Below the pieces are notes generated by a model that saw only the letters and a list, made by a program, of their open reading frames with translations, was not told where the DNA came from and ran no database searches. A stretch of 50,825 bases of DNA from Parabacteroides sp. PF5-9 (GTDB lineage: Bacteria > Bacteroidota > Bacteroidia > Bacteroidales > Tannerellaceae). This document shows positions 41,703-50,372 of the stretch, one piece after another (position 1 is the first letter of the stretch; each line of letters begins with the position of its first letter). The translations under genes were made by a program, and so were the position numbers. The stretch is taken from positions 1 through 50,825 of the forward strand of contig NZ_JARXWG010000028.1 of the NCBI RefSeq assembly GCF_029893105.1, written 5' to 3'.

Positions 41703-42149
41703 TTATATAATTCCATTATCTGAGAATGAATAATAATCGAATGGGGTAACAATTATATGGTCTAATAATCTTATGTCTAAAAGATTAGAAGCTTGTTTAA
41801 TCTTTTCTGTAATAGCTTTATCAAGACTACTGGGGGTAATGTTACCTGACGGATGATTATGTGCAAGAATAATGCCCTGTGCATTTGAAAGGATAGCAGC
41901 ACTCATTATCAATTTTGTATCAATAGGACAATGAGAACACCCACCTTCAGCTAACGGGTAGATACCTAATACTTTGTTATTGATAGATACGAAAACAGCT
42001 TTGAATGATTCTTTCAAACCTATTGTTTCTGAATCAAATGCGTGTTCTATAAGAAAATCATAGACATTTTTGGAATGGCTAAGGGTAGGACGCTCTAAAA
42101 TAGTCTTTGATAAAGAATAAACTAATTTTATTTGTTGTAAATTATACAT
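41703..42149 (-). CDS. radC: RadC-like JAB/MPN domain protein
   Basis: The 148-residue protein has the JAMM metal motif HNHPSGNITPSSLD and upstream ESFKAVFVSINNKVLGIY, typical of RadC. Such genes are frequent in mobile element leading regions, though their biochemical role is unsettled. GTG at 42176 would add codons from the duplicated leader, so ATG 42149 is preferred. It lies behind promoter module 4. Confidence 0.9.
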   Translation of the reverse strand: MYNLQQIKLVYSLSKTILERPTLSHSKNVYDFLIEHAFDSETIGLKESFKAVFVSINNKVLGIYPLAEGGCSHCPIDTKLIMSAAILSNAQGIILAHNHPSGNITPSSLDKAITEKIKQASNLLDIRLLDHIIVTPFDYYSFSDNGII

Positions 42150-42207
42150 AATATTTTGCTGTTTAATGGTTAGCACACCGTTTGTTAGTACTGTTATTTT
42201 GATAACA

Positions 42208-42248
42208 TAAAGATAGTAATATTATTTGTAATATCTACCATTTGGTAG
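42208..42248 (-). promoter_or_regulatory. Shared promoter module 4 (radC)
   Basis: Perfect palindrome CTACCA-TT-TGGTAG at 42235-42248 and TAAAGATA at 42208-42215, offset 27 bp, upstream of radC. The leader between it and ATG 42149 is nearly the same as that of module 3. Confidence 0.75.
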
Positions 42249-42295
42249 GTTAATTATTGTTAATATTTAAATATTATTTATTTGATTTTTTTAGT

Positions 42296-42455
42296 GAGGT
42301 TGATTTTTATCCCCTTTGAAAATTCCCCGAAGGGGGTTATTGAGTTAGAGTAGGGGAGTGATAGCATAGTTAGGTATTTTGTTCCAGGCCTGCGGGGTGG
42401 TTTTGCTATCAAAAATGTTCCTGGCCGGTTAATCCGGGAATGAAATTTGCTATCT
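42296..42455. repeat. Octamer array D (truncated)
   Basis: This follows copies A-C from GAGGTTG at 42296. It has TGATAGCA at 42359, TGCTATCA at 42404 and a last TGCTATCT at 42448 (44 bp apart), then stops 7 bases before the end of the gene at 42463. It looks like a copy broken exactly at an octamer. Confidence 0.88.
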
Positions 42456-42462
42456 ACTAAAC

Positions 42463-42831
42463 TTACCTTGCACAAAGTTCAATATAAACATAATTGCAAT
42501 TAGCCTTCATGAAAATATTTGAAACCCAATTTACATCCCCAAAAGATAAATGTTTCAAATCATCCTCTGTTATATCTTCTCTTTGCTTCGAACTTCTATC
42601 AAAATTATCCTTATAACTATTATAGAAGTAACAAACATCCATGTCATTAGAAAAGAATCGTGTAGCTACCTCTAAATTTTGTCTTACCATTTCTTCCAAG
42701 GGGGAAAGGTCTACAAAAAGATACATTCCAATAAAAGGTAGAGCGGGGAGTTGAATTTCCAAATAATAAGGGTCATTTTCTCCCTCGCCTACACCATAAT
42801 CATTTTTTACAACTACTCTACAATTTATCAT
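42463..42831 (-). CDS. Divergent member of the W-x3-P-x-LP-x2-GD family
   Basis: From ATG 42831 the product has 122 residues. It has YLEIQLPALPFIGMYLFVDL (residues about 23-42) at the family motif position and C-terminal strands (DVNWVSNIFMKANCNYVYIE). The GD of the motif is lost. ATG 42831 lies 1 base after the upstream gene; an upstream frame to 42924 overlaps it. Function unknown. Confidence 0.6.
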   Translation of the reverse strand: MINCRVVVKNDYGVGEGENDPYYLEIQLPALPFIGMYLFVDLSPLEEMVRQNLEVATRFFSNDMDVCYFYNSYKDNFDRSSKQREDITEDDLKHLSFGDVNWVSNIFMKANCNYVYIELCAR

Positions 42832-42832
42832 T

Positions 42833-43099
42833 TTATTCAAAATTGAATGTTGCATTTCCTTTTCCAAAATTATAAACAACTGATTTACGCAATCCATTCC
42901 AGGCTTCATCAACCGCCAAAACAAGTTTTTCGGACTTTACCGTCGGCGGGTATTTTGCAAAAAGTTCTTCCGGTGTATTTACTTCAACCGTTTCAGTTGT
43001 TGTCTTCCATGTTTCAGGCATAACTAACGAATCTCCGGGAACTCCTACTACCTTTCTTTCCGTCCCGCCTGTTCTAAAATGAACCTTAACTGTTTTCAT
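42833..43099 (-). CDS. Unknown small protein
   Basis: The 88-residue protein starts with strands (MKTVKVHFRTGGTERKVVGV) followed by TVEVNTPEELFAKYPPTV and a C-terminal part with WNGLRKSVVYNFG. No family recognised. It sits between the gene behind promoter module 5 and the gene at 42463, in a probable three-gene operon. Confidence 0.55.
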   Translation of the reverse strand: MKTVKVHFRTGGTERKVVGVPGDSLVMPETWKTTTETVEVNTPEELFAKYPPTVKSEKLVLAVDEAWNGLRKSVVYNFGKGNATFNFE

Positions 43100-43134
43100 A
43101 TTCTTATGTTTTGAATTTTATTTTTTCTCAATTT

Positions 43135-43557
43135 TTACTGGTTATAGTCAAACTCGCCTTTCTTGATTTTTGGCAAAATTATTTCTAAATAATCATTTAG
43201 AAAAACGGGCTGTTCAATCAATCGAAATATTTTTTCTGTCTCTAAATCAAAGTGAATTGTACAAGAACTAAGCGGATATTTTTTTCCGTCAGTTGAATTT
43301 TGTACATAGTCCCAACCGATAACTATACAAATATCAATAAGACCGGCATAAGTACCTGGATTGTGTTTTACCTGCTTTTCTGAGAATACCTGAAAAGGGA
43401 AAAACAAATCTATTGAAACATCACTTTTGAACAATCGTAGTTCATTTTCAAGCTTCCTACAAAGGTGGGAATAAAGTTCTTTATCTTCAAGGGTAAGTAA
43501 TGAACTAACCCTTTTATTTTCTTCTGCATCGCTAATTTGAAGCCCGTATACATTCAT
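43135..43557 (-). CDS. Unknown protein behind shared promoter module 5
   Basis: The 140-residue cytoplasmic protein has a helical first third (KELYSHLCRKLENELRLF) and a beta-rich rest (LIDICIVIGWDYVQNSTDGK, SCTIHFDLETEKIFRLIEQP). No family recognised. As the first gene behind module 5 it is likely controlled together with ssb and radC. Confidence 0.6.
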   Translation of the reverse strand: MNVYGLQISDAEENKRVSSLLTLEDKELYSHLCRKLENELRLFKSDVSIDLFFPFQVFSEKQVKHNPGTYAGLIDICIVIGWDYVQNSTDGKKYPLSSCTIHFDLETEKIFRLIEQPVFLNDYLEIILPKIKKGEFDYNQ

Positions 43558-43599
43558 GGGTATTAAAATTTGTTTGTTAGTACTGTTATTTTGATAATA

Positions 43600-43640
43600 T
43601 AAAGATAGTAATAACTTTCAATTTATCTACCATTTGGTAG
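43600..43640 (-). promoter_or_regulatory. Shared promoter module 5
   Basis: Perfect palindrome CTACCA-TT-TGGTAG at 43627-43640 and TAAAGATA at 43600-43607, offset 27 bp, upstream of the gene at 43135. The leader shares TTTGTTAGTACTGTTATTTT with modules 3 and 4. Confidence 0.75.
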
Positions 43641-43690
43641 GTTAATTAGTGTTAATATTTGGACAATATTTATTAGGATTTTTTTGTAGT

Positions 43691-43994
43691 GAGGTTGATT
43701 TTTATCCCCTTAGAAAAATTCCCCGAAGGGGGTTATTGAGTTAGAGTAGGGGAGTGATAGCATAGTTAGGTATTTTGCGCCAGGTCTGCGGGGTGGTTTT
43801 GCTATCAAAAATGGTCCTGGCCGGTTAATCCCGGAATGAAATTTGCTATCATTATTTGTTTCCTGAAGAACATCCGGATTCATTTTTTGCTATCACAAAT
43901 TCACCGGCGCTCGCGCTCGAGCTTCAAAATCTGCTATCACATTCTTAGCTTCAGGAAGCCGATGGCCGGCAGAACCGGAACCAAAGTGATAGCA
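43691..43994. repeat. Octamer array C with complete end cassette
   Basis: The copy has TGATAGCA at 43755, TGCTATCA at 43800, 43844, 43888 and 43932 (44 bp apart), then a 47-bp cassette closed by an intact inverted octamer TGATAGCA at 43987. It is the most complete array. The 47-bp cassette (43940-43986) is the one found inverted in array G. It lies between the zinc-ribbon gene and the gene at 43135. Confidence 0.9.
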
Positions 43995-44005
43995 TATTAT
44001 AATAA

Positions 44006-44812
44006 CTAAATAGCAATTACTTTTTTATTATCATGTGTGAGTACAAGTTTTTTCTGCAAATCTTCTCCTTTAAGAGAGAAAAAACCGGTCATTTGCTCCG
44101 TTTCCCCGTTTTCACACAATTCTCTCACTATACTTTCTGTTATAGTTTTTCCTTTTATTTCTTTCCAAATGGTAAAGTCACATTTTAACTCGCTATTCCA
44201 ATTAGTACAATTGAAAGCTTTCTTCCCCTCATATACTGCGCCTACACCACATTTGGGGCATTGGCAAATAGAATTATCAATCTCTACTTTTTTGTTCCTG
44301 AAAACCAATCTCCCGCTAAACTTACCTTTCTCGGGAAAGAAGAAATCATATGATTTAGTTATCCGGTTTTTTAATAATTCATGTAATATGCTTTCATCAA
44401 TAATAAGGTTCGCCATCTTCCTGGGCACATATAGATGGCACTCTTGTTTAAAAAAATTTGAGCAAATGTAGGCTTTCTCCGTTATTAATACCTCTCCACC
44501 ACAGAAAGGGCAAGCATCATTCATAATAGCTGCTTGGTCAGCCTTGAACCGTAGCTTTATTTTGGTATTATGTAGATAGAGGGAAGCTATAAATTGTTTT
44601 CCTTTATGATTAAACTCCAATTCTTTTGTTTCCTTCCCACTAATTAAGCAGTTGGCCAGTTCATCGGAAATCTCCTGACCGAAGTATTCTTTATAAATGG
44701 TAAACCCACAAAATTTCGTAGCTGAAAAGTTATTACAAATCCAACCGTTGGCGGTTTTTATCATTTGTCCCACCTTGCAAACAGGACAGGGATTAGTTAT
44801 TTTGTTATCCAT
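44006..44812 (-). CDS. Protein of topoisomerase-type zinc ribbons
   Basis: The 268-residue protein consists of three repeats like those in the C-terminal tail of topoisomerase III/I: a first with PCPVCKVGQM and FCGFTIYKEYFGQEIS, a second with CPFCGGEVL, and a third with CPKCGVGAVYEG and CDFTIWKEIKGKTIT. Each has a four-Cys ribbon followed by a short LxGKxT-type unit. The catalytic topoisomerase core is absent. It may bind single-stranded DNA or help a host topoisomerase. It overlaps the TraI-like gene by 16 bp. Confidence 0.82.
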   Translation of the reverse strand: MDNKITNPCPVCKVGQMIKTANGWICNNFSATKFCGFTIYKEYFGQEISDELANCLISGKETKELEFNHKGKQFIASLYLHNTKIKLRFKADQAAIMNDACPFCGGEVLITEKAYICSNFFKQECHLYVPRKMANLIIDESILHELLKNRITKSYDFFFPEKGKFSGRLVFRNKKVEIDNSICQCPKCGVGAVYEGKKAFNCTNWNSELKCDFTIWKEIKGKTITESIVRELCENGETEQMTGFFSLKGEDLQKKLVLTHDNKKVIAI

Positions 44813-45462
44813 TTGAAATCACGTAAAATTCTATTAGTAGTACTTTCCATATTTACCATATACCGAAATTCTTGGGGAAACATAGTTCGAAGCAATCCAC
44901 TTGTCTTTGCGCTTCTTAACTGCCGGTAAACTGTAAAAGCATATCCACGCATTAACCGAAGTTCATCAACTATTCCTCTAATCATATCAAGCCGTTGTTT
45001 ATTGTCAAGCATGTTTTTCTCTCCATCAACTAAAGCCATTTGATAAATTTGCTGTATAACCTCTAAAGATTTTGACACAAGCTGTAATTCTGCTTTCATA
45101 GCAATAAGAACTAACTCCGGGTCACCTGAAGCTATGTTGAATGCCTTGGTTTGATATTCTACAATATCTTGGGCAATTTGTGTTGCATACATAATATCCT
45201 TCGCATTTTGAACTACGGAGTTTATTTGAATTAAATAATCTTGTGTTTTCTTTTCTAATGCTCGAATTTTTTCAAGCGTCCCTGAAATCGCTATCTGATA
45301 GTTTTGTATTCTACTCTGATTGTCTTTAATATCAGAGTAAATCTGATTCTCATTAAAATGTTGGACTGACAACGCACCTATCAACGCTGGGTCTGAAACA
45401 ATTTGTCCGAATAATGGGGCAAAGGGGATGATAAACACCAAAATAACAAATAACTTCTTCAT
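44797..45462 (-). CDS. TraI-like periplasmic conjugation protein, paralog 3
   Basis: The 221-residue product has a signal peptide (ending FAPLFG) and the family segments ASGDPELVLIAMKAELQLVS, EKNMLDNKQRLDMIRG and LRLMRGYAFTVYRQLRSAKT. It lies 19 kb clockwise of the main transfer operon, with transfer-related genes around it. Three copies of one channel factor on a plasmid is unusual; they may form a mixed complex. Confidence 0.73.
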   Translation of the reverse strand: MKKLFVILVFIIPFAPLFGQIVSDPALIGALSVQHFNENQIYSDIKDNQSRIQNYQIAISGTLEKIRALEKKTQDYLIQINSVVQNAKDIMYATQIAQDIVEYQTKAFNIASGDPELVLIAMKAELQLVSKSLEVIQQIYQMALVDGEKNMLDNKQRLDMIRGIVDELRLMRGYAFTVYRQLRSAKTSGLLRTMFPQEFRYMVNMESTTNRILRDFKWITK

Positions 45463-45466
45463 AATC

Positions 45467-45961
45467 TTAATAATTTATTTCTCTAACTCCTTTAATGGTT
45501 TTTTGCAATTCTACTCTATCTCTTATGGTTTGCACCAGGGATATATCGTTAGGGATTCCTTTCATGCTTAGTAATGGATGGGAAGGGTCGCGGGAGAGAA
45601 TCTTAACTGTCATTAATGATAGTAGTGCCTCTCCAATATTTTGTACTCTTGAATAATCAAATATCCTGTACATTTCTATGTAGTTAGTTGTTTTCACAAA
45701 TACACCGGTTAAAATCACGATTTGTTCTGCTTTTATGATGTATCGAGTATTTTTTATAATCATCAAATCCCAAAAAGCCATTACGAGCAAAATCAACACC
45801 ACAACCCCTAAGCCCACTCTCATATAATGTCCTATATTTGGTAACTGTGATATGAACCTCTCCGATATAAAGCATATAATTATAAGGAATATTTTTGGAA
45901 AACTGATTAGAAACCAATACTTTATATTTGGCCTTACTAAAATATCTTTTAAAGCGCTCAT
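45467..45961 (-). CDS. Membrane protein with bacterial PH domain
   Basis: The 164-residue protein has two N-terminal transmembrane helices (about 15-35, 43-66) and a cytoplasmic PH-like domain (DUF304/YdbS type) with YIIKAEQIVILTGVFVKTTN, YIEMYRIFDYSRVQN and SMKGIPN. Such proteins sit in the inner membrane; function on plasmids is unknown. Four-base overlap with the toprim gene. Confidence 0.75.
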   Translation of the reverse strand: MSALKDILVRPNIKYWFLISFPKIFLIIICFISERFISQLPNIGHYMRVGLGVVVLILLVMAFWDLMIIKNTRYIIKAEQIVILTGVFVKTTNYIEMYRIFDYSRVQNIGEALLSLMTVKILSRDPSHPLLSMKGIPNDISLVQTIRDRVELQKTIKGVREINY

Positions 45962-47259
45962 AGGAATCGTGGTTTTACTACTGGGTTCATATCATTTTTT
46001 TTTTGCAACACCTCGTTAAAATCTTTTCCTATACTTGCTTTGTGAACTTCAATATCAGATTTAAAGCCTGCTTTTGCTTCAAAGTTTTTCATGGAAATTT
46101 CATCATTCTTCAAAAGAAAGTTTTTCCCATCTATATCAAAGATAACACCATCTTTTGTAAGAACTTTTGACAAATGCTTATTCTGAGAAGCAACCGACAG
46201 AGATATATCCATAAGTTGGCCGGCACGGTCATTATCAAAACACGCATGAATTTTAGCATCAGGGTATTCTTTAAATACGTTTAGCATTTGATTTATGGAA
46301 ATAGAGCCTCCTGTACTTACAAATGCAGCATTGTTGAAGTTTTGTCTTGTATTATACAAATCGTAGAAGCTTAGAGCATCTATTGAACTCTCAAAAAAAT
46401 AGACATCCCGGGTTTCTACCTTACTTCCTGCAAGATTAGCAAGCCAAACAGCATTAACTTTATCGCCTCCGGTTGAAAAGCTTTTAAATCCGTTTTCTTT
46501 CCCATAATTGCGCAATTCAAATCCACGTATCTCATCATTACCAGGAACGATAAAAGGGAACCCTACATTTTTAAATTTTTGGTCGCCAACACCTACTAAT
46601 TTTATAAATGGAAGAAACCTGTTTACGGTTTCCGAAGTAATATTCCTTGCCTGGGTAAGATAATGCAAAGCGGCAACATTAGAGTCTTTAACTGCATAGC
46701 TGTCGATATTAAAAGGTTTCGTTTGCGATTTGAAGGTTGGGCTATCTATTGTAAAATCTTTCCCCACAAAGCTTGAAAGCACCTTAATAACACCTTCCAT
46801 TTTTGTATTATGTGGAACATTAAATCTATCAAGCCTATTACTGACAAAATCTATAACTGTGCCTCTATCGGTATCGTTCTTCAAATTCCGGTATAATTGA
46901 ATATTTGCACCGGTACGCGACAAAAGGATTTTATCACCGGAGGGGTCGGAAAGCATCAGCCGCAAGGATGTAGATTTTTTATCAACTTCATATCCTATAC
47001 TCTGTGCCACTTGATGAACCGAAACCTTTTGTTTAAACTCATCGAACGGATTAGCTTTAACTTCAAAAGGATTTTGTCGAGAAAATGCCAGTTTGTTTTT
47101 TTCTTTATTCCAATAGACGTAAGAATTGTAAATTTCATTTGTAGATTTATTCAACAGTCCTTGCATAAAGACAGCTTCACCGTTTTTTATACGTTCACGT
47201 ACTTCAGGAGTAACTTCAACACCTGAAATTGTTTTAGGTATGAAAATATAATCGCTCAT
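45958..47259 (-). CDS. Toprim/DUF3991-type primase-like protein
   Basis: The 433-residue protein has an N-terminal part with VHQVAQSIGYEV, a middle similar to DUF3991 (FIVPGNDEIRGFELRNYG), and a toprim domain with FFESSIDALSF (Glu) and HACFDNDRAGQ (Asp-x-Asp). This is the TraP-like or mobile-element primase class; a zinc-binding DnaG domain is not seen. It could prime the complementary strand after transfer. It is followed by the PH-domain gene with 4 bp overlap and preceded by the DUF3945 gene with 1 bp. Confidence 0.82.
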   Translation of the reverse strand: MSDYIFIPKTISGVEVTPEVRERIKNGEAVFMQGLLNKSTNEIYNSYVYWNKEKNKLAFSRQNPFEVKANPFDEFKQKVSVHQVAQSIGYEVDKKSTSLRLMLSDPSGDKILLSRTGANIQLYRNLKNDTDRGTVIDFVSNRLDRFNVPHNTKMEGVIKVLSSFVGKDFTIDSPTFKSQTKPFNIDSYAVKDSNVAALHYLTQARNITSETVNRFLPFIKLVGVGDQKFKNVGFPFIVPGNDEIRGFELRNYGKENGFKSFSTGGDKVNAVWLANLAGSKVETRDVYFFESSIDALSFYDLYNTRQNFNNAAFVSTGGSISINQMLNVFKEYPDAKIHACFDNDRAGQLMDISLSVASQNKHLSKVLTKDGVIFDIDGKNFLLKNDEISMKNFEAKAGFKSDIEVHKASIGKDFNEVLQKKNDMNPVVKPRFL

Positions 47260-49637
47260 TATCTCCTATGCGTATGTGTTGGTGTTTCTTTATTTCCTCC
47301 CAAACCAAAACCAAAACCGCCAGTTGGTTCTATAGATATAGTTTTCTTCTCTTTAATATCTTCCTTCATACCTTCAAAGCGTTCATTTATAAGTGCTGTA
47401 TATTCTGCTCTGTTAGCATCTGTTTGTATAAAACTCACTACACCCGGGTTATACCTATCGAAGTTAATTTTTTGTTCCTGGTCAAATAGCCGGTTACTTA
47501 AATTATGTGATAATTGTTCTCCGGCAGTTACATGAAGTTTCAAGTCTTTATCCAAATTAGACATTTGTGTCATAAGTTTAGCTTCAGCCTGGTTTAATTC
47601 TACTTTATTATCAGATTTTGTTTCTCTTACCTTTTCCAGTTCTATCTGCAATTTTTCTCTTTCCATAGTCATATTGGAAGATATTGCTCTTTCATTTAAA
47701 AGTTGTACTGCTTCGCCTTTCTCTGCACCATATTTTGTAAATTCAAGTTTCTGCATGACACCATTTTCCGCCAAATCAAGAACCCTATTATTTGCAAATT
47801 TATTTTCAAGTATCAAAGCCTGTGCTTCTGTAATTTTCGGATAGTTCTGATATTTCTCAATGAGTGCCTTCATATTTTCCATTGATTCTGTTTGAGAAAA
47901 CATTTGAAGGTCATTCTTCCATTCAGGTATATGTTGCTTAAGCAACGAATCGGCTGCTGCCTGTCTTAGTAAATAATCATTGTGATAACTGGTTAAAGCT
48001 GCTTTTTCTGAATATACATCCTGGCTATATATTTCCTGATATGAGTTTACTGCTCTATTAAATTCAGGAGCCAGGTTATTATGATGAACAAATTTAGCTA
48101 TTTCTTCTTCGTTTCCCTTAAACATTGTATAGAGTTCGTTAAGGCCATCCTTACTATTTGCTAATTGATTGAGCCTGTTTTCATTCTCTTTCATTTGTGG
48201 TTCATTTAATCGCTCTAAACGGTAAACAGCGCTTTCCGCTTGACCTTTTATTGCTTCTTCTGCTTTTATTACATCTTTAGATAGTAGGCTTAATGTAAGA
48301 TAGTCCTCTTTTGAATGGTTTAATAGATTTGCCTGTGTCAATTGATATTCTGCATATAAGCCAGTCAGGTTATTACGTTCCAAAAATGCATCACGTAATT
48401 GTTTGTCGGGATAAATCTCTTCTATCCCCTTTGCTCCAATTTCTGAAATTGTAATAAGCTTCTGCCGGTCGTCATTCAAAGATAGCCCGTTATGGTTGTT
48501 CAAATCAATTTTAAGTGATATATCTTCCCCAGCTGTCGTTACTAATTTAATATCCTTTCCTTCAAGTAAATCTTTTTTATTCTCTTCAGTCAGTTTAACA
48601 CCTTTAACCTCTTCGGGAATAATTTCAGACACTTTAGCTTTATTTACTTCATTTGTCTCATTATCCAGTTGGAAAACATGAGGTACATTTTCGTAATTGC
48701 GTGTAAGAATACCGGCATTTTTAAGATGTTGGAGTTCTGCATCTAAAAGGCCAAATTCATTCTTAATATCCTGTCTTACCGGATGAACTACAAAAGAGGC
48801 TGTATTATCTGCATTTCGTTCTATTGATAGTTTTCCTTTCAGGTCTTGTGCTATATCTGACAGGTCTTTGACTTCAGTTTTTTTCCCATCTATCAAGCGT
48901 TTTATATCTCCGTCCGAAAGGTCAAATTTAACTGCATCTTTAGTAAGAATATCTTTGGCAAGGAAAAAAACGCCTACAAGGGGATTAATTAATAAAGCGG
49001 ACCAAAACGCAAGTTTGAGATTATTTGTTTTTCTCATATCCTGTGATTGTTGCTGACCTTGGAACTGGTTATTTAATAATGAACGCTGCTGTTCCTCTTC
49101 CCTGGCATTAACCTTATAGCCTTTTGACTCTAAAAGGTCTAATTTAAAATCGTAAGTTCCGGAAGGTGTGGTTAAACTAATAGTTTGGCCATTCAAAAGC
49201 TTCTGCCTGTCTTGTTTTTTTATCTCTTCGGGTATATAGATATCTTTGGCTTTAGTTTTCAGTAATTCATTCGTTTTCGGGTCAAGCTGTACAACATACT
49301 TTTCGTTTTTAATAGCTTTTTGCACCAATAGGCCTTCTTTTAATTTGTCTATTTCAGCATTAGTAAGTCCTATATCATTCTTTATGTCCTGTCTTACTGG
49401 ATGAACTATGAGTGAAACTGTGTTATCCTCATTTCGTCTTAGCGACAGTTTTCCTTCAATTCGAACTTTATCCCCTTTGGAATCTTCTATATTAAGGTTG
49501 AATACGTTAGTTCTTGCACCGGTCATAAGATTTTCTAAATTAGTCCGGTTCATTCTTAGAACGTCTTCTTTTGATAGCCCAATTTGCGCAAATTCACTAT
49601 AAGGCAATTCCGGTTCAGTAAAAATAGTACGATTCAT
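47259..49637 (-). CDS. DUF4099/DUF3945-type protein with internal duplication
   Basis: The 792-residue protein from ATG 49637 has an N-terminal DUF4099-like part (LPYSEFAQIGLSKEDVLRMN), then a unit of DUF3945 type (HPVRQDIKNDIGLTNAEIDK and PKTNELLKTKAKDIYIPEEI), a hydrophobic segment (about residues 207-225) and a second diverged unit (HPVRQDIKNEFGLLDAELQH). The last half is coiled coil, ending Gly-rich. An upstream TTG at 49673 is less likely. Such proteins are frequent on Bacteroidota conjugative elements and may organise transfer DNA. Confidence 0.82.
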   Translation of the reverse strand: MNRTIFTEPELPYSEFAQIGLSKEDVLRMNRTNLENLMTGARTNVFNLNIEDSKGDKVRIEGKLSLRRNEDNTVSLIVHPVRQDIKNDIGLTNAEIDKLKEGLLVQKAIKNEKYVVQLDPKTNELLKTKAKDIYIPEEIKKQDRQKLLNGQTISLTTPSGTYDFKLDLLESKGYKVNAREEEQQRSLLNNQFQGQQQSQDMRKTNNLKLAFWSALLINPLVGVFFLAKDILTKDAVKFDLSDGDIKRLIDGKKTEVKDLSDIAQDLKGKLSIERNADNTASFVVHPVRQDIKNEFGLLDAELQHLKNAGILTRNYENVPHVFQLDNETNEVNKAKVSEIIPEEVKGVKLTEENKKDLLEGKDIKLVTTAGEDISLKIDLNNHNGLSLNDDRQKLITISEIGAKGIEEIYPDKQLRDAFLERNNLTGLYAEYQLTQANLLNHSKEDYLTLSLLSKDVIKAEEAIKGQAESAVYRLERLNEPQMKENENRLNQLANSKDGLNELYTMFKGNEEEIAKFVHHNNLAPEFNRAVNSYQEIYSQDVYSEKAALTSYHNDYLLRQAAADSLLKQHIPEWKNDLQMFSQTESMENMKALIEKYQNYPKITEAQALILENKFANNRVLDLAENGVMQKLEFTKYGAEKGEAVQLLNERAISSNMTMEREKLQIELEKVRETKSDNKVELNQAEAKLMTQMSNLDKDLKLHVTAGEQLSHNLSNRLFDQEQKINFDRYNPGVVSFIQTDANRAEYTALINERFEGMKEDIKEKKTISIEPTGGFGFGLGGNKETPTHTHRR

Positions 49638-49660
49638 GCTGTTGCTAATTAAATTATTAT

Positions 49661-49678
49661 TATTTTTGAGCAAATTTA
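49661..49678. promoter_or_regulatory. Back-to-back divergent -7 boxes
   Basis: TATTTTTG on the + strand (49661-49668) and TAAATTTG on the - strand (49671-49678) are separated by only 2 bases. Each ends about 33 bases before its start codon (49702 and 49637). The two promoters overlap so closely that only one polymerase could occupy the site at a time. Confidence 0.6.
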
Positions 49679-49701
49679 ATCTTTTTAATTATAATCTGTA
49701 T

Positions 49702-50367
49702 ATGAAAAGGGTATTATTTGTTGTTTTCGCATTTCTTTATAGTGTTCATGGGTATTCTCAGTTTAATACTATTCGACCTGAAACAACAAGAAAGCAAATA
49801 CAGCCTACGGTAGCGGCAAACGAAAACACATCAAATAATGTTTCAATAGCGCATATTCCGGAAAGCACAAAAGATGAAACCGCCAAAATTAAGCTTTTAA
49901 AGTTAAGAAAATACCTTGCTTTGCCCGTAGATACAATTATAACTACATCATCATACGGATGGAGAAATGACCCATTTACAGGCAAAGAGAAATTTCACAA
50001 AGGTATAGACCTGGCTACTGATTATAACTATGTTTATTCTGTAATGCCAGGAAAGGTTATTAATGCAGGAAAAGACAAGTTACTGGGGAACTTCATTGAG
50101 ATTGAACACGGAGACTTTAAGACGATATACGGGCATTTATATCAAAACCTTGTAGATATAAAACAGGCAGTTGAAGCAGGACAGCCAATAGGCATATCAG
50201 GGAGTACCGGTAGAAGTACCGGAGAGCATTTACATTTTCAAATGCTTTTTGATGGCCAAACTATAGACCCAAAACCTATTTTAAATTTTATTCAGTCAAT
50301 TGCAGATTGGACAAAAGGAGAGTTTTCAGATATTATTACTTCCGAAATTAAGAAGGCAAAACAGTAA
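49702..50367 (+). CDS. M23 peptidase (LytM-type murein hydrolase)
   Basis: From ATG 49702 the product has 221 residues with a signal peptide (KRVLFVVFAFLYSVHGYSQ). The C-terminal peptidase domain shows SSYGWRNDPFTGKEKFHKGI with the His-x3-Asp ligand pair (HKGID), YGHLYQN and the HLHFQ ligand, plus GSTGRSTGEHLHF. It would open the peptidoglycan for the mating channel, as lytic transglycosylases do elsewhere. The frame upstream of 49702 has no signal peptide. It is read opposite to the DUF3945 gene. Confidence 0.88.
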   Translation: MKRVLFVVFAFLYSVHGYSQFNTIRPETTRKQIQPTVAANENTSNNVSIAHIPESTKDETAKIKLLKLRKYLALPVDTIITTSSYGWRNDPFTGKEKFHKGIDLATDYNYVYSVMPGKVINAGKDKLLGNFIEIEHGDFKTIYGHLYQNLVDIKQAVEAGQPIGISGSTGRSTGEHLHFQMLFDGQTIDPKPILNFIQSIADWTKGEFSDIITSEIKKAKQ

Positions 50368-50372
50368 AGGCA

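Noticed and set aside
42278-42475. 65-codon frame on the - strand
   Set aside because: It covers array D and continues into the end of the gene at 42463; explained by the repeat.
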